Below, in pieces: positions 47,011 to 56,207 of a stretch of DNA of 64,000 bases (its first letter is position 1; each line of letters opens with the position of its first letter). The stretch is from assembly GCA_963755825.1 (NCBI GenBank), contig CAVWLA010000001.1, positions 1,736,001 through 1,800,000 of the forward strand. The letters are read 5' to 3'. The stretch is from DATBQN01 sp963755825. Lineage in GTDB: Bacteria; Acidobacteriota; Thermoanaerobaculia; Multivoradales; UBA5704. The position numbers were made by a program, and so were the translations under genes. Under the pieces are notes generated by a model. It saw only the letters and a list, made by a program, of their open reading frames with translations. It had not been told where the DNA came from and did no database searches.

Positions 47011-47635
47011 CTACCTCGGCGCCACCCCTCCGCTCGCGGGCGCGGCCGGCGCACCCTTGGCGTGTGCGAAGTCGCCCGCCTTGACGATCATCATCCGCGC
47101 CGGGTCGAAGTGGCGCCTGACCGCCGCCGACACCTCCGACGGAGTGAGCCTAGCGACTTTCTCCTCGAACGCTTCATCCCAGGCGTAGGTACGGCCGGTG
47201 TAGAGGTACTCGGTCAGCCAGGCGGCGAGATTGGAATCCTCCGTGCGGCGCATGCGGAGCACCTGGAGGTAGCCCTTCTGCGCCTCGGCGACCTCGTCCG
47301 CCGCGAAGCCGCCGTCGAGCGCCCGCCGCATCTCTTCCTGAAAATCCGCCTCCACTCTGAGCTCATTCTGCGGCGCGCAGATGGCGCTCACCGAGAACAT
47401 GGCATGGCGGTCGACGTCGTCGGCCCAGAAGAACGCGCCGATGCTGTAGGAGAGGCCGTCCTTCTGCCGGATGCGCGTCGCCAGGCGGGAGCTCAGGAAG
47501 CCGCCGCCGAGGAGCTGGCTGCCGAGGGAGAGCGCGGCGTAGTCCGGGTCGTCGTCGCGGAGCGGCAGGATGACCGCCGCGGTGAATTGAGCGTTCGCCT
47601 TGTCGGGGGTCTCGAAGCTCAGGTTCGGCGGCCGG
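47011..47635 (-). pseudogene. M16 peptidase, C-terminal part (frameshifted from the upstream part)
   Basis: This is the rest of the M16 protein in another frame. It resumes at NLSFETPDKANAQFTAAVIL and runs through LGSQLLGGGFLSSRLATRIR, DGLSYSIGAFFWADD and DFQEEMRRALDGGF to the stop. Together with the N-terminal part it gives a two-half M16 protein of about 930 residues. The upstream part of this frame (to 47772) is a shadow of the other frame and has no family resemblance. Confidence 0.8.
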
Positions 47636-49822
47636 CACCTCGAGCGTGCGGTTGAGAATGCGCCGGAACGGCCGCGGGCTCTTCCAGGGGTCGAAGAGCC
47701 GGTGGGCGAGCGCGCCGATCTGCCGCGGGTCGAAGTCGCCGACCACGGCGAGCTCGGCGTTCGAGGCGCCATAGAAGTCGGCGTAGAAAGTCTTGACCGC
47801 GGCGAGCGTCGTCGAACGGATGCTCCCGATCTCCTCGTCGGGGGTAAACCGGTGGCGGGGGTGGCCCTGGGGATAGGGATCGATCCGGCGCAGGAGCTCC
47901 ATCCAGGCGATCGCCGTCGGCTCGCGGCGCTCGGACTCGAGCCGGGTGACCGACTCCAGCTTGACCAGCTCCAGCTCGGACTCCGGGAACGCCGGCTCGC
48001 GGAGAATCTCGGCGACCAGCTCGAGCGTCGCCGGAAGATGCTCGCGCTCGGTGGTGATGGAGACGGAGACGCCCTCGGCGCCGCCGTCGAAGCGAACCTG
48101 CGACCGCAGCTCCGCCAGCGCGGCCTCGATCTGCGCGCGGCTGTGGCGGCGGGTGCCGCGGATCAGCATCCGGCTGGCGAGCTCGCCAGCTTCCCGCCGG
48201 CCGCGCAGGCTCGACTCGTCGCCGAAGCCGAGGCTCAGCGCGGCGGAGACCGTGTTGCCGCGCGTCGCCTTCGGGAGCAGGGCGATCCTGAGGCCGGTCG
48301 CCGGGGCGCTCACCAAGGTCCGCGCCACGATGTTGGCGGGCGATGGGTCGAACACCTCGCCGGCGGCGAGCTCGGTCCGCCCCTCGAAGCCCTTGAAGAG
48401 GCCGGGGACGTCCGGCGCCGGAGGGATCTCGGCGCGCTGCGGCTTGTCCTCGGGGATGAACAGCCCGAGGGTGCGGTTCGAGGGTTTGAGATACGCCGCC
48501 GCGACCCGTAGGACGTCTTCGACAGTGACTTTCTCTATGCGGTCGCGCTCGAGGAACACCAGCCGCCAGTCGCCCTGCGCCATCCAGTCGGAGAGGAAGA
48601 GGCCGAGCTCGATCGACGAGTGGGAGATGCGGTCGAACTGCTTGCGCTCGTCGTTCTTGGCGCGGACGAGCTCCTCCTCGGTCACCGCCGTGAGGTGCGG
48701 GGTCTCGATGGTGGCGAGGAGCGCCGAGCGGGCGTCGTCGAGCGAGCCCTCCTTGGCGACCGTGGCGCCGATCAGGAAGAGGCCGGGGTCGTGCTCCTGG
48801 TCGGCGTAGCTCCAGGCGCTCGACGCCTTGCCGCTCTCGACGAGACTCGTGTGCAGGCGCCCCCAAGCGCCGTTGCCTAGGATGTCGGCTAAGAGGGTGA
48901 GCGGCGCCGAGTCGAGGTGCGAGCCGGCGGGGATGTGGTAGGCGGCGCGAAGGAGCTGCACATCGCCCACCCGCCGCACCGTCACCTCGCGCTCGCCGTC
49001 CTGGGTCGGCTCGACTGTGTAGGTCGGCTCGAGCACGCGGGTCGGGCGCGGGATGTCGCCGAACTTCTTCACCACCAGGGCGAGGGTGGGCGCCGGATCG
49101 AGCTTGCCGGCGACGAGGACGACAGCATTGTCCGGCTGGTAGTACTTGGCGTAGAAGAGTTGGAGGCGGGAGATCGGCACATTCTCGAGGTCGGAGCGGG
49201 CGCCGATCGTCGGCCTGCCATAGGAGTGCCAGTCGTAGGCCACCGCCGCGACGCGGTGAGCGAGCGCCCGCGCCGGCGAGTTGTCGCCCATCTCGAGCTC
49301 GTTCCTCACCACCGTCATCTCGGAGTCGAGATCCTTCCGGGCGATGAACGAGTGGACCATGCGGTCCGCTTCGAGGTCGAGCGCCCAATCGAGATTCTCG
49401 CCGGTGGCGTTGAACACCTCGAAGTAGTTGGTGCGGTCGTCGTTGGTGCTGCCGTTGGGCGAGGCGCCGTGCGCGGTGAGCTCCTTCGGAATGTCCCGAT
49501 GGCGCGTCGAGCCCTTGAACATCAGGTGCTCGAGGAGATGCGCCATGCCGGTCTCGCCTGCTCCTTCGAAACGGGAGCCCACCAGGTAGGTGACGTTGAC
49601 GGTCACCGTCGGCTGCGTGGCGTCGGGGAAAAGGAGGACGCGCAGCCCGTTGCCGAGCCGGTACTCGGTGATCCCCTCGACCGACGTGACGCGCTCGACA
49701 CCGGCGGGGAGCGCGACCGGCGCGGCGGGCGCCGGCGGGGCGGAAGCTCCTGCGGCCGATATGGAGAAAAAGAGAGACGACAGGCAGAGAAGGGACGAGA
49801 GGAAGAAGGACTTGGGTCGCAT
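47626..49822 (-). pseudogene. M16 (pitrilysin-like) metallopeptidase, N-terminal part with frameshift near 47630
   Basis: About 730 residues are in frame. A signal peptide (FLSSLLCLSSLFFSISAAG) is followed by the first M16 domain with zinc motif HLLEHLMFKGS (inverted HxxEH) and the downstream Glu in the ELEMGDNSPAR area. The second half (NIVARTLVSAPATGLRIALL onward) is the inactive M16 domain. At about 47626-47636, in a GGCGGCCGGC run, the sequence leaves the coding frame after RTLEVPA; the same protein continues one frame over. An extra base, a natural frameshift or a sequencing error would all explain it. AAGGAGGAG precedes ATG 49822. If the protein is intact, it is a periplasmic peptidase of the PqqL/insulinase type. 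Confidence 0.85.
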
Positions 49823-49902
49823 GCGCTCCTCCTTGATGCCAAGTGTATACGCATGTCCATGTCGCCTCACGAAAAGGTATCGATAGATATTCGGAATGAA
49901 AA

Positions 49903-49917
49903 CGATTCGCCGAATCG
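49903..49917. promoter_or_regulatory. 7-bp inverted repeat in the AT-richer leader of the M16 gene
   Basis: CGATTCG and CGAATCG flank one base, 81 nt before the M16 start, in the most AT-rich stretch of this 230-bp gap (49860-49930). It could be an operator. No clean -35/-10 pair was found. Confidence 0.3.
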
Positions 49918-50052
49918 ATGCAAAATGAAACGTCGCCGCGCGAGCGAATATTGACCTGTTTGCCTGCGAGCGTTCTGCACACCCGGAACGGCCGGTGGAA
50001 AGGTTCTCGTCTCGACCGGGCCTTCAGCTCTGTAACCCCGGCGCCACACCCT

Positions 50053-51447
50053 TCAACCGGCCACCAGCGCCTGCCGGCACCTGCGGAGCGCCCGCTCGCG
50101 GTCGGGGAGCGGCAGGTCAGCCAGCGCCGCCAGGGTCCGCTCGCGGCCGCCAGCGAGCGTCGCCAGCACCTCGCGGAATTGGTGGGCGGCTTTCTCTCGG
50201 TGGCCCAGGCGCAGGAGGCAGTCGGCGAGCAGCAGGCGGGCCTGGAAGAGCGCCGGCTCGAGGTAGAGGGCGGCGCGGTAGGCGGCGGCGGCCTCCTCGG
50301 GGCGGCCGGAGAGGTCGTGGAGGAAGGCCTCGAGGGCGTGGGCGGCGGGCTCGGCGGGATCCTCGGCGAGGATGGCGGCGCTCGCCGCCGCTGCCTCGGC
50401 GATGCGGTTGTCGGCGAGCTGCCGCGCCGCCGCCAGCAGGCGCTCCTGGACGGTCGGCGGCGGGGCCACCGGCCGGGTCGGCCGGGCGGCGGGCGCCTGG
50501 ACCGCCGGGCTCGTCTCGGCCGCCGGCTGCATCCGCTCGGCGAGCGGCCGCGGGCGCGGCGGCGGCTTCTCGACGGCGATCGGCGGCGGCTTCTGCTGCA
50601 TCGGCTGCACCGGCTCCAGCTTCGGCCGCGGCGTGCGGCGGTGGCGGTAGCAGAAGCAGGTCTTGAGGTCGACGGGCTCGAGCTCGTCCTGGATCTGCCA
50701 GAGGGTCTCCGAGGCGCCGAGGAAGAGGTAGCCCTTCTTCGCCAGCGCCTTCGCCACCTGCCCCACCACCCAGCGCTGCAGGGGGCGGCGGAAGTAGATG
50801 AGGACGTTGCGCAGGAGGATGAGGTCGTAGTCGGCCTCGAGCACGCCGTAGGGCGGATGCGCCAGGTTGAGCGGCTGGTAGTCGATGCGCGCCCGCAGCT
50901 CCGCCGACAGCTCGAAGAGCTTGCCGCGGCGCGCGAACCAGCGCTCGAGGAGCTCCGGCGGCACCTGCGCCACGGCGCGCTCGCTGTAGATGCCGCGGCG
51001 GGCGAGCTCGACCGCCTCGGCGTCGAGGTCGGTCGCCAGCACGCTCCAGTCCCAGCCCGCCAGCTCGGGCTCGCCGGCGAGCAGCATGGCAAGGGTCGCC
51101 GGCTCCTCGCCGCGGGCGCAGGCGGCGGACCACAGGCGCAGCCGATGGCTGCCGGCGCGCGCCCGCAGCAGGCGCGGCAGCACGTGCTCGCGAATGGCGT
51201 CGAACTGCTGCGGGGCGCGGAAGAAGTAGGACTCTTTGATGGTGATGAACGAGACCAGCGGCTCCCACTCGCGGTCCAGCCGGCCGGTCGCCAGCTCCTG
51301 GAGATAGGCCGCGACGTCGGGGAGCGCCAGCGCCCGCCGGCGGCGCTCCGCCAGCTCGTCGAGGAAATCGTGGCGCTCGGCCGGCACGATGTTGCCGGTG
51401 ATCTCGCGGATGAGCTCGGCGAACTGGCGGGCGTGGCCGGGGCTCAT
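50053..51447 (-). CDS. CheR methyltransferase with C-terminal TPR (WspC-like)
   Basis: The protein has 464 residues. An N-terminal CheR helical domain is followed by the SAM-binding fold: LRLWSAACARGEEPATLAML, SVLATDLDAEAVELARRGIY, YDLILLRNVLIYF. ESYFFRAPQQFDAIREHVLP is the CheR substrate segment. After a Pro-rich linker (~290-340) two or three TPR-like repeats follow (AAAYRAALYLEPALFQARLL). This CheR-TPR layout is that of WspC. It methylates receptor glutamates. ATG 51447 overlaps the diguanylate cyclase stop (ATGA). It is the last gene of the chemosensory operon. Confidence 0.92.
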   Translation of the reverse strand: MSPGHARQFAELIREITGNIVPAERHDFLDELAERRRRALALPDVAAYLQELATGRLDREWEPLVSFITIKESYFFRAPQQFDAIREHVLPRLLRARAGSHRLRLWSAACARGEEPATLAMLLAGEPELAGWDWSVLATDLDAEAVELARRGIYSERAVAQVPPELLERWFARRGKLFELSAELRARIDYQPLNLAHPPYGVLEADYDLILLRNVLIYFRRPLQRWVVGQVAKALAKKGYLFLGASETLWQIQDELEPVDLKTCFCYRHRRTPRPKLEPVQPMQQKPPPIAVEKPPPRPRPLAERMQPAAETSPAVQAPAARPTRPVAPPPTVQERLLAAARQLADNRIAEAAAASAAILAEDPAEPAAHALEAFLHDLSGRPEEAAAAYRAALYLEPALFQARLLLADCLLRLGHREKAAHQFREVLATLAGGRERTLAALADLPLPDRERALRRCRQALVAG

Positions 51448-52967
51448 GGGCGGACGCAGTTGCGGCCGGCCGCCTTGGCCTCGTAGAGCCGGCGGTCGGC
51501 GAGCGAGACGAGGAGATCGGCGATCGGCCGCTCCGCGGTGTCGAAGGACTTGGCGAGCTCCTCGAGCTCGGCCAGCTCGGCGACGCCGAAGGAGGCGGTG
51601 ACGCGGATGGCGCCGCCGCCGACCGAGGTGGCGTGCTCCTCGAGACGGCGGCGCAGGCGCTCGGCCGCCTGGCACGCCGAGGGCAGGTCGACCTGCGGCA
51701 GCACGGCGAGGAACTCCTCGCCGCCGTAGCGCCCCAGGAGGTCGCCAGCGCGCAGGCCCTGGCGCAGCACCGCCGCCCCCTGCGCCAGGACGGCGTCGCC
51801 GGCGAGGTGGCCGTGGGTGTCGTTGACCTGCTTGAACTGGTCGAGGTCGCAGAGCACGACGGAGATCGCGTGCCCGTAGCGCTCCGCCCGCGCCAGCTCC
51901 TCGATGAGCCGCTCGTAGGTCGCCCGGTGGTTGAGCTGGCGGGTGAGGCCGTCGAGGGTCGACAGCTCGCGCAGCCGCTCGGCCAGGCGCACGTTGTCGA
52001 CCACCAGGGCGAGCGGCCCAGTGAGCGCGTCGACCAGCGGCGAGGTGCGGTCGCCGAGCCGCTCGCGCTCGCGCAGGTGGAGGGCGAGGACACCGCGCGC
52101 TCCGCGCAGCGGCAGCGGCCGCCACACCGTGCGCTCGAGATCGAGCGGCGGCGGCGCGGCAGCGGCCGCCATCGCCTCGCCGCCGACGGCGGGCGCGCCG
52201 TCGTGGCCGCTCACCCGCACGTCGACCGAGCGGCCGGCCGGCGCGCCGAGGCGTTCGGCGACCGTGCGGCAGAGCCGCCAGACGTCGTCGGGAGGGAGCG
52301 GCTCGGGGGCGACCAGGTGGACCAGAACACCCTCCTCCGCCGCCACGCCGATGGCGAGGAAGCGGGCGTCGATTGCGTCCCCGATGGCGGCGAGGGCGGT
52401 GCGGCTCGCCTGGTGGAAGTCGCTCGCCGCCATCCCCCCCTCGAGCACGGTGTTCATCAGGGTCGCCTGGAGGAGCGCGGCGTCGAGCTGGCGCGCGATC
52501 CGCGCCAGCACGTCGAGCGGACCGATGGCGGCCGCCTCCGCCGCCGAGGCGTGCGGCGGCCGCGAGCGCGCCGCCAGGCGCTCGACGGTCGCTACCAGCT
52601 CCTGCGGCTGATGGTCCTTGGTGAGATAGGCGTCGGCGCCGGTGCGCTCGCTCCAGAAGCGCGAGGCGGCCTCGCCGTGGCTGGTGAGGATGAGCACCGG
52701 CATGTGGGCGCTCGCCGGCTCCGCCTTGAGCAGGCGGAGGAGCGGGAAGCCGTCGAGGGTCGGCATCTCGAGGTCGGTCACCACCACCGCCGGCCGCTCG
52801 CGCAGAGCCAGGACGGCGCCCTCGACGCCGTCCGCCGCCTCGATCACCTCGAAGCCGGCGGCGCGCAGAGTGCGCGCCAAGATCGCCCGCGTCACCTCGC
52901 TGTCGTCGACGACGAGCACCCGCCGCCGGTCCGCCGCCCGCGGGCGCGCGACGCCGTCAGCGGTCAC
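51444..52967 (-). CDS. Response regulator diguanylate cyclase, REC-GAF-like-GGDEF (WspR-like)
   Basis: The protein has 507 residues. REC domain: RVLVVDDSEVTRAILARTLR, VVVTDLEMPTLDGFPLLRLL with the phospho-Asp, and Lys in ADAYLTKDHQ. The middle ~200 residues resemble a GAF domain (NTVLEGGMAASDFHQASRTA). The C-terminal GGDEF domain has CDLDQFKQVNDTHGHLAGD and GRYGGEEFLAVLP, with an RAGD inhibitory site placed just before. It should make cyclic di-GMP when phosphorylated by the CheA hybrid. GTG 52967 overlaps the cheB stop (GTGA). WspR has no GAF, so this is an expanded output. Confidence 0.93.
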   Translation of the reverse strand: MTADGVARPRAADRRRVLVVDDSEVTRAILARTLRAAGFEVIEAADGVEGAVLALRERPAVVVTDLEMPTLDGFPLLRLLKAEPASAHMPVLILTSHGEAASRFWSERTGADAYLTKDHQPQELVATVERLAARSRPPHASAAEAAAIGPLDVLARIARQLDAALLQATLMNTVLEGGMAASDFHQASRTALAAIGDAIDARFLAIGVAAEEGVLVHLVAPEPLPPDDVWRLCRTVAERLGAPAGRSVDVRVSGHDGAPAVGGEAMAAAAAPPPLDLERTVWRPLPLRGARGVLALHLRERERLGDRTSPLVDALTGPLALVVDNVRLAERLRELSTLDGLTRQLNHRATYERLIEELARAERYGHAISVVLCDLDQFKQVNDTHGHLAGDAVLAQGAAVLRQGLRAGDLLGRYGGEEFLAVLPQVDLPSACQAAERLRRRLEEHATSVGGGAIRVTASFGVAELAELEELAKSFDTAERPIADLLVSLADRRLYEAKAAGRNCVRP

Positions 52968-54001
52968 GGCTCGCCCTCCCCCTGCCAGCCGCGCACCAGC
53001 ATCCGCGCCAGCTCGCGCGGCGGCAGCGCCACGTCGGCGGCGCCGCGCTCGAGCGCCACCCGCGGCATGCCGTAGACGACCGAGCTCGCCTCGTCCTGCG
53101 CCAGGGTGAGGCCGCCGGCCTTGCGCAGCGCGTCGAGCCCCTCGACGCCGTCCGCTCCCATGCCGGTGAGCAGCACCCCCGCCACCTGCTCCGGGCAGCT
53201 CTCGGCGCACGACTGGAAGAGCTCGTCGATCGACGGGCGGTGGCCGCGCCGCGCCGGCGTGCCGGCGTCGAGGCGCAGCACGCCGGCGTGCTCGAGGAGC
53301 AGGTGGGAGCCCCCCGGCGCCAGCCGCACCGCCCCCGGCGGCGGCCGCTCGCCGTCCTGGGCGAGGCGGACGTCGAGCGGGAACTCCTTGTTGAGCCAGT
53401 CGGCGAAGCCGACCTCGAAACCGGCCGAGATGTGCTGCACGACGAGGACCGACACCGGCGCATCGGCGGGGATCTCCTCGAGGAACTCGCGGATCGCCGC
53501 CGGGCCGCCCGTCGAGGCGCCGATCGCCACGTAGCGGAGCTTGCGCCCGCGGGCGAGGCGCGGCACGGCGGCCGCGGCGCGGCGCGCCGGGCGCGGCCGC
53601 GGCTGCGCCCACGCCCCGGCGACGGCGCGCACCGTCGCCGGCAGGCTCACCGCCAGCAGCTGCCAGCTCGCCGTATCCTCGGGCTTGGGTAGCACCTCGA
53701 GGGCTCCCCGGCGCATCGCCTCGAAGGCGGTCTGCATCTGGTTGCGGTTGGCGCGCGAGGAGAGGACGACGACTGGCGTCGGGCGGATGGCCATGATCCG
53801 CTCGATCGCCGCGTAGCCGTCCATCACCGGCATCTGGAGGTCCATGACGATGACGTGGGGCTCGGCGGCGAGCACCGCCTCGACCGCCTTCTCGCCGTCC
53901 TCGGCCTCCCCCACCACCTCGAGGTCGGGGGTGCGGGCGAAGAAGCGGCGGAGCACCGCGCGCACCGACGGCGAGTCGTCGACCAGCACGACGCGGATCA
54001 C
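52964..54001 (-). CDS. cheB: CheB protein-glutamate methylesterase
   Basis: The protein has 345 residues. REC: VVLVDDSPSVRAVLRRFFAR and VIVMDLQMPVMDG. The catalytic domain has YVAIGASTGGPAAIREFLEE (Ser), VVQHISAGFEVGFADWLN (His) and VLLTGMGADGVEGL (Asp). It removes methyl groups from receptors and is activated by the kinase, giving adaptation. It starts at a GTG (54001) with GAGGTG at 5 nt, 64 nt after the CheA gene. Confidence 0.95.
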   Translation of the reverse strand: MIRVVLVDDSPSVRAVLRRFFARTPDLEVVGEAEDGEKAVEAVLAAEPHVIVMDLQMPVMDGYAAIERIMAIRPTPVVVLSSRANRNQMQTAFEAMRRGALEVLPKPEDTASWQLLAVSLPATVRAVAGAWAQPRPRPARRAAAAVPRLARGRKLRYVAIGASTGGPAAIREFLEEIPADAPVSVLVVQHISAGFEVGFADWLNKEFPLDVRLAQDGERPPPGAVRLAPGGSHLLLEHAGVLRLDAGTPARRGHRPSIDELFQSCAESCPEQVAGVLLTGMGADGVEGLDALRKAGGLTLAQDEASSVVYGMPRVALERGAADVALPPRELARMLVRGWQGEGEP

Positions 54002-54065
54002 CCGGCACCTCGCGGCGGTGCGCTCGCGGGGGAGCGCTGCGGTGGCGCGGGCTGCCGCGGCAAGG

Positions 54066-56189
54066 TCACCTTCCGCCCAGGCGCCGCACGAGGTCGACCA
54101 GCTCGCCGGCGTCGAGGCTCTGCTTGGTGAGGTAGGCGTCGGCGCCCGCCTTGAGGCCCTTCAAGCGGTCCTCCGGGCGGTCGCGGGTCGAGACGACGAC
54201 GATGGGGAGCTGCGCGAAGTGCTCCATGCCGCGGAGGTGAGCGGTGAGCTCGAAGCCGTCCATCCCCGGCATCTCGATGTCGGTGACGACGCAGCCGAAG
54301 CTCTCCTCGCCGAGACGCGACAGGGCCTCGTCGGCGTCGCCCACCGCCGCCACCTCGAAGCCGGCGTCCTCGAGCAGGCGGCGCTCCATCTCGCGGGTGA
54401 CCAGCGAGTCGTCGACGAGGAGGACGCGCATGCGCTCGACCGCCGCCACCTCGCGCGCGTGCGGCGCCGAGCGCAGGTAGTCGCGCTGCGAGAGGACGGC
54501 CGGGGAGAGCACGCCCACCGGCTCGCCGGTGGCGAGGAGCGCGAGGCCTTCGAGCAGGCGGTCGGCGATGGCGGCGCGCGGCAGCGGCCGCACCAGCACC
54601 TCCTGCTCGCCGAGGACGTCGTCAACCGCGAGAGCGATCTCCTGCCCGGAGACGGCGCCCTCGAGGATCATCAGGCGGTCGCCGACCGGCTGGCCGTAGA
54701 GGCGGGCGAGCGGCACGAAGGGGACGAGCCGGCTGCCGATGCGGGCGATGGTGCGGCCGTCGCGCTCGACGACCTCAGCGGCGGCGATGCGGAACGCCCG
54801 CCGCACGACCGCGGCGGGGAGCGCCAGGCGGAGCTGGCCGACCTTCAGGAGGAGCACCAGCTCGCCGCGCCGCGCTACCGGCACCTCGATGCGGACCGTC
54901 GTGCCCTGGCGCGGGTCGGAGTCGAGGAAGAGCTCGCCGCCGAGGCGGTTGACGGCGGTCGCCACGACGTCCAGGCCGACGCCGCGGCCGGAGATCTCGG
55001 AGACGTTCTTGCGCGTCGAGAAACCGGGCGCGAAGAGCAGCCGCAGGGCCTCGGTCTTCCCCATCCCGACGGCCGTCGACTCGTCGACGAGGCCGGCGCG
55101 GACGGCGTGCTCGAGCACCCGGCGGTAATCGATGCCGGAGCCGTCGTCGGCGATCACCAGGCGGACGCGGGAGCCCTCGGCGGAGGCTGTCAGGCGCAGC
55201 CGCCCGGCGCTCGGCTTGCCGCGAGCGGCGCGCACGTCGGGCGCCTCGATGCCGTGGTCGACGGCGTTGCGCACCAGATGGAGGAAGGCCTCGTCGAGCT
55301 CGCGCACGATGCGGCGGTCGAGCCGCGTCTCCTCGCCCTCCACCTCGACCTCGACCTCGCGATGGAGCGAGCGCGCCAGCTCGCGCGCGTAGCGGGCGAG
55401 CGAGAAAAGCTGGCCGCGGATCGGCTGTAGCTGGAGGGCGAGCATCTTCTCGAGCTGCTCGTCGGCCGAGCGCACCAGGCGCCGCTCGCTCCCCTCGAGC
55501 TCGACCGCCACCCGGCGCAGCATGGTGGAGAGGACGGCGAGCACCTGCGTCGGCTGCGGCTCGTGGAGACCCTCCTCGGCGAGCCGCGCCAGGTCGTAGA
55601 GCCGCTCGACCACCGGGTGCGCCGCGAGCGCCATGATGCGCACCTGGGTGGCGCGCTCGGCGATGGCGTCGAGCGCCGCGGCGTCGACGCGGATGTCGGT
55701 CCCCGCGGCGGGCAGGGGCGGCGGCACGGCCGGCGACACGGCGGGAGCGGCGGGAGGCGCGGCGTCTGCCGGCTCGCCGGCGGCCGCGGTCAGCGGCCGC
55801 GGCTCGGCGATCGACGGCGCCGGCGCTGCCGCCGGAGGCTCGGCGGCGCGGCCGGCGAGGAGATCGAGCACCTCCTGATCGGGCGCCGGCTCGCCGCCCC
55901 GCGACACCGTCTCGATCATCGCGGCGAGCGCGTCGACCGCTCGCGTCAGCAGGCTGGCGAGATTGGCCGGCGCCTGCGCCACGGCCTCCTCGGCGGCGTG
56001 GCAGAGCTCGGCGATGGCGCCGAGCTGCAGCATGCGGCCGGCGCCCTTGACGGTGTGCAGCTCGCGTTTGGCCTCGACCAGGGCCTGCGAGTCGCTCTCC
56101 AGGCGCGGCAGCGCCGCCGCCAACCGTTCGAGGCGATCGCGGGCCTCCTCGACGAAGAGCGGGATCAGGTCGACGAACTCGGGGTCCAT
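54066..56189 (-). CDS. CheA-type hybrid histidine kinase with C-terminal REC domain (WspE-like)
   Basis: The protein has 707 residues. The Hpt domain has the phospho-His in KRELHTVKGAGRMLQLGAIA (His45). A linker follows without an obvious P2 domain, then a dimerisation and HATPase region (EAFLHLVRNAVDHGIEAPD, ADDGSGIDYRRVLEHAVRAG, GRGVGLDVVATAVNRLGG) and a CheW-like domain (LVLLLKVGQLRLALPAAVV). The C-terminal REC is RVLLVDDSLVTREMERRLL and CVVTDIEMPGMDGFELTAHL. CheA-REC fusions are typical of Wsp and Frz-type systems. It would phosphorylate CheB and the GGDEF regulator. Confidence 0.95.
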   Translation of the reverse strand: MDPEFVDLIPLFVEEARDRLERLAAALPRLESDSQALVEAKRELHTVKGAGRMLQLGAIAELCHAAEEAVAQAPANLASLLTRAVDALAAMIETVSRGGEPAPDQEVLDLLAGRAAEPPAAAPAPSIAEPRPLTAAAGEPADAAPPAAPAVSPAVPPPLPAAGTDIRVDAAALDAIAERATQVRIMALAAHPVVERLYDLARLAEEGLHEPQPTQVLAVLSTMLRRVAVELEGSERRLVRSADEQLEKMLALQLQPIRGQLFSLARYARELARSLHREVEVEVEGEETRLDRRIVRELDEAFLHLVRNAVDHGIEAPDVRAARGKPSAGRLRLTASAEGSRVRLVIADDGSGIDYRRVLEHAVRAGLVDESTAVGMGKTEALRLLFAPGFSTRKNVSEISGRGVGLDVVATAVNRLGGELFLDSDPRQGTTVRIEVPVARRGELVLLLKVGQLRLALPAAVVRRAFRIAAAEVVERDGRTIARIGSRLVPFVPLARLYGQPVGDRLMILEGAVSGQEIALAVDDVLGEQEVLVRPLPRAAIADRLLEGLALLATGEPVGVLSPAVLSQRDYLRSAPHAREVAAVERMRVLLVDDSLVTREMERRLLEDAGFEVAAVGDADEALSRLGEESFGCVVTDIEMPGMDGFELTAHLRGMEHFAQLPIVVVSTRDRPEDRLKGLKAGADAYLTKQSLDAGELVDLVRRLGGR

Positions 56190-56207
56190 CGCGTTACCGG
56201 TCGGCCG

